The notes under the pieces are model-generated. The model did no database searches. It was not told the DNA's origin and was given only the letters and a program-made list of their open reading frames with translations. Below, in pieces: positions 62,711 through 64,000 of a stretch of DNA of 64,000 nucleotides. A program made the position numbers and the translations under genes. Source of the DNA: Chryseosolibacter sp964493505 (GTDB lineage Bacteria > Bacteroidota > Bacteroidia > Cytophagales > Cyclobacteriaceae); the NCBI GenBank assembly GCA_964493505.1, contig CAZBNP010000002.1, forward strand, positions 248,001 through 312,000. Reading direction: 5' to 3'. The stretch's first letter is position 1; every line of letters starts with the position of its first letter.

Positions 62711-63831
62711 AGATAGTTCATCTGATACCAGGGCTGTACCTCGGCGGATCAGAGAGAGTGATGGAGACGATCGCGCTCAGTCAGATCAAAGATGGCGACC
62801 AGGTCACTATTGTATCATTTCAGCAGACGGAGTTCTCAAACAGATTTCCCGGCCTCAATGTGCGGTATTGCAGCGTCAACTATCGCAATGCCCTACTTCG
62901 AACGCCTGATATTCAGACAGAACAGTATGAGACATTGATCGATACTATCCAGCCCGATGTCATACACTCCCACGCCTACTGGACTGATCTGATCTCCCAT
63001 CACAATCTTCGACCCACCATTCTCTACATCTCTCATTTTCACTTGTGTTACGATGAATTTGAAAATGTGCGGATGTTCCCTGTTACAAAGCGGACACTTA
63101 CCCGCTGGTTAGACAAACGCCGACTCCTGGCGAAATATCGGAGGGAAAACTGCTTGTTTATCGCCGCATCGGAATCAATTTTTGAATTCTACAGAACGCG
63201 CATGCCCGCCGCACTGGTGGACAAAATGAAGGTCATCCCCAATCCGGTAGACGACGCTTTCTTTGCTTTGCACCCCTTGCCCACCCGGTACGAATTGCTC
63301 ACCATAGGCCGCCTGGAAGAGATTAAGAACCATCGCTTCCTGCTCCAGGTTGTCAGCGCGCTTCGACAACGGGGTATTCAGGTCAGACTGGCGGTGATTG
63401 GCGAGGGGTCTCTTCGCCAGGAACTGGTGTCGTATGCCGAAGAGTTGAAAATCACACCCGCGGTTAGTTTTCCGGGCATTCTGAGAGGCCAGGAATTGTT
63501 CGAGGTATTTTCGTCAAGTAGCATCTACGTTCACGCAGCGCACGATGAGACCTTCGGACTCGCGTTGTTTGAAGCCCTTGCCGCTGGCCTGCCCGTTGTG
63601 GCGCGGGCGTCCGACAGTATCAGACAGAATTTGCGCCAGGTTGATAACCTGACACTGATTGAACGCGATGATATCGCTGCGTTTGAACAGACCATCGAGC
63701 AACTGCTGAGCGCAACGGACCTTACAAGATCCCGGGTAGCAGCTACAAGGGAACTGTTGAGATCGTTCGCGGCATCAAAATACAAGAAAACCCTGAAAGA
63801 GTTCTATGCGCACCATACGCTAAGAGATTGA
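62707..63831 (+). CDS. Family 4 (GT4) glycosyltransferase
   Basis: The 374-residue GT-B enzyme has IVHLIPGLYLGGSERVMETI at the start, VIPNPVDDAFF, ELLTIGRLEEIKNHRFLLQV and YVHAAHDETFGLALFEALAA with the EX7E-type nucleotide-sugar site. The start overlaps the methyltransferase stop by four bases (ATGA), so it is in the same operon. It adds a further sugar to the same glycan. Confidence 0.92.
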   Translation: MKIVHLIPGLYLGGSERVMETIALSQIKDGDQVTIVSFQQTEFSNRFPGLNVRYCSVNYRNALLRTPDIQTEQYETLIDTIQPDVIHSHAYWTDLISHHNLRPTILYISHFHLCYDEFENVRMFPVTKRTLTRWLDKRRLLAKYRRENCLFIAASESIFEFYRTRMPAALVDKMKVIPNPVDDAFFALHPLPTRYELLTIGRLEEIKNHRFLLQVVSALRQRGIQVRLAVIGEGSLRQELVSYAEELKITPAVSFPGILRGQELFEVFSSSSIYVHAAHDETFGLALFEALAAGLPVVARASDSIRQNLRQVDNLTLIERDDIAAFEQTIEQLLSATDLTRSRVAATRELLRSFAASKYKKTLKEFYAHHTLRD

Positions 63832-63944
63832 GTCTTTAGTCAGCATGGACCTCCCCGGTTACCCGACAACTCCATCCATCGGAAGGCGGCGGATAAAAAA
63901 TCCCCTCTTTATTCGGTCATACCGGCTATTGTAAAATTTTCTCT

Positions 63945-64000
63945 ATGCCGGGAAAATTTCTATTCGTATTTTGGCTTCCCGTGTTCCAAATTGGATGGTT
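63945..64000 (+). CDS. Start of a membrane or secreted protein gene (cut by window edge)
   Basis: The ATG at 63945 opens a hydrophobic N-terminus (MPGKFLFVFWLPVFQIGW) that runs to the end of the window. It could be a membrane protein of the glycan cluster. The length is too short for a family call. Confidence 0.4.
   Translation, partial: MPGKFLFVFWLPVFQIGW

Overview
The window comes from a member of the Bacteroidota, probably a free-living Cytophagales/Chitinophagales-type polysaccharide degrader. The evidence is two SusC/SusD pairs, a FecI/FecR-controlled SusC with an STN domain, a Nudix-type AraR regulator, and TAnnTTTG promoter boxes without strong Shine-Dalgarno sites. The genus cannot be decided from the sequence. 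No rRNA, tRNA or CRISPR array was seen.

Region by region. (1) 1-3.6 kb: a truncated DUF3108-like gene, dapD, a lone GT4 glycosyltransferase, and an Rpn/PDDEXK-type gene bracketed by direct repeats that carry a TTTTGCC heptamer array. (2) 3.6-12.1 kb: a metal-import operon: DtxR/MntR regulator with a palindromic operator in its promoter, TroA-like binding lipoprotein, TonB-dependent receptor, ABC ATPase, a permease fused to a C-terminal DtxR-like domain, a second permease, then mnmE. (3) 12.1-15.3 kb: remnant of a mobile element (zinc-ribbon/HTH protein, truncated tyrosine recombinase) that runs into repeats resembling recombination cassettes, then nhaA. (4) 15.4-29.7 kb: a polysaccharide utilization locus: ECF sigma, FecR, SusC, SusD, two tandem GH29-type enzymes, a CE15-type glucuronoyl esterase, an SGNH esterase and a TIM-barrel glycosidase. 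(5) 29.8-52.1 kb, minus strand: a complete L-arabinan/L-arabinose locus: lipoprotein, SusC, SusD, two GH43, two GH51, araB, the Nudix regulator AraR, a sodium/sugar symporter, araA, GH127 and araD. Three matching palindromes sit in the promoters of the lipoprotein/SusC operon, araB and araD. (6) 52.3-57.5 kb: a sugar-phosphate cassette (SIS isomerase, MFS carrier, ROK kinase) with a divergent DeoR regulator, then a dicarboxylate/amino-acid symporter. (7) 58-60.8 kb: a nitrite-reduction operon: NirK fused to cytochrome c, an FGE-like protein, and SCO. (8) 60.9-64 kb: a tightly overlapping surface-glycan cluster: GT2, FkbM methyltransferase, GT4, and the start of another gene.

How the genes work together. 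Region 5 can be read as one pathway. Surface GH43 enzymes cut arabinan, SusC/D and the twin-module lipoprotein capture oligosaccharides, GH51, GH43 and GH127 release L-arabinose, the symporter imports it, and AraA, AraB and AraD convert it to D-xylulose 5-phosphate under AraR control. Region 2 forms a route across both membranes for a transition metal, probably Mn or Fe. The most unusual items are the permease-DtxR fusion, the cassette-like repeats beside the broken integrase, the dispersed heptamer elements, and the GH29 paralogue that has lost its active-site His.
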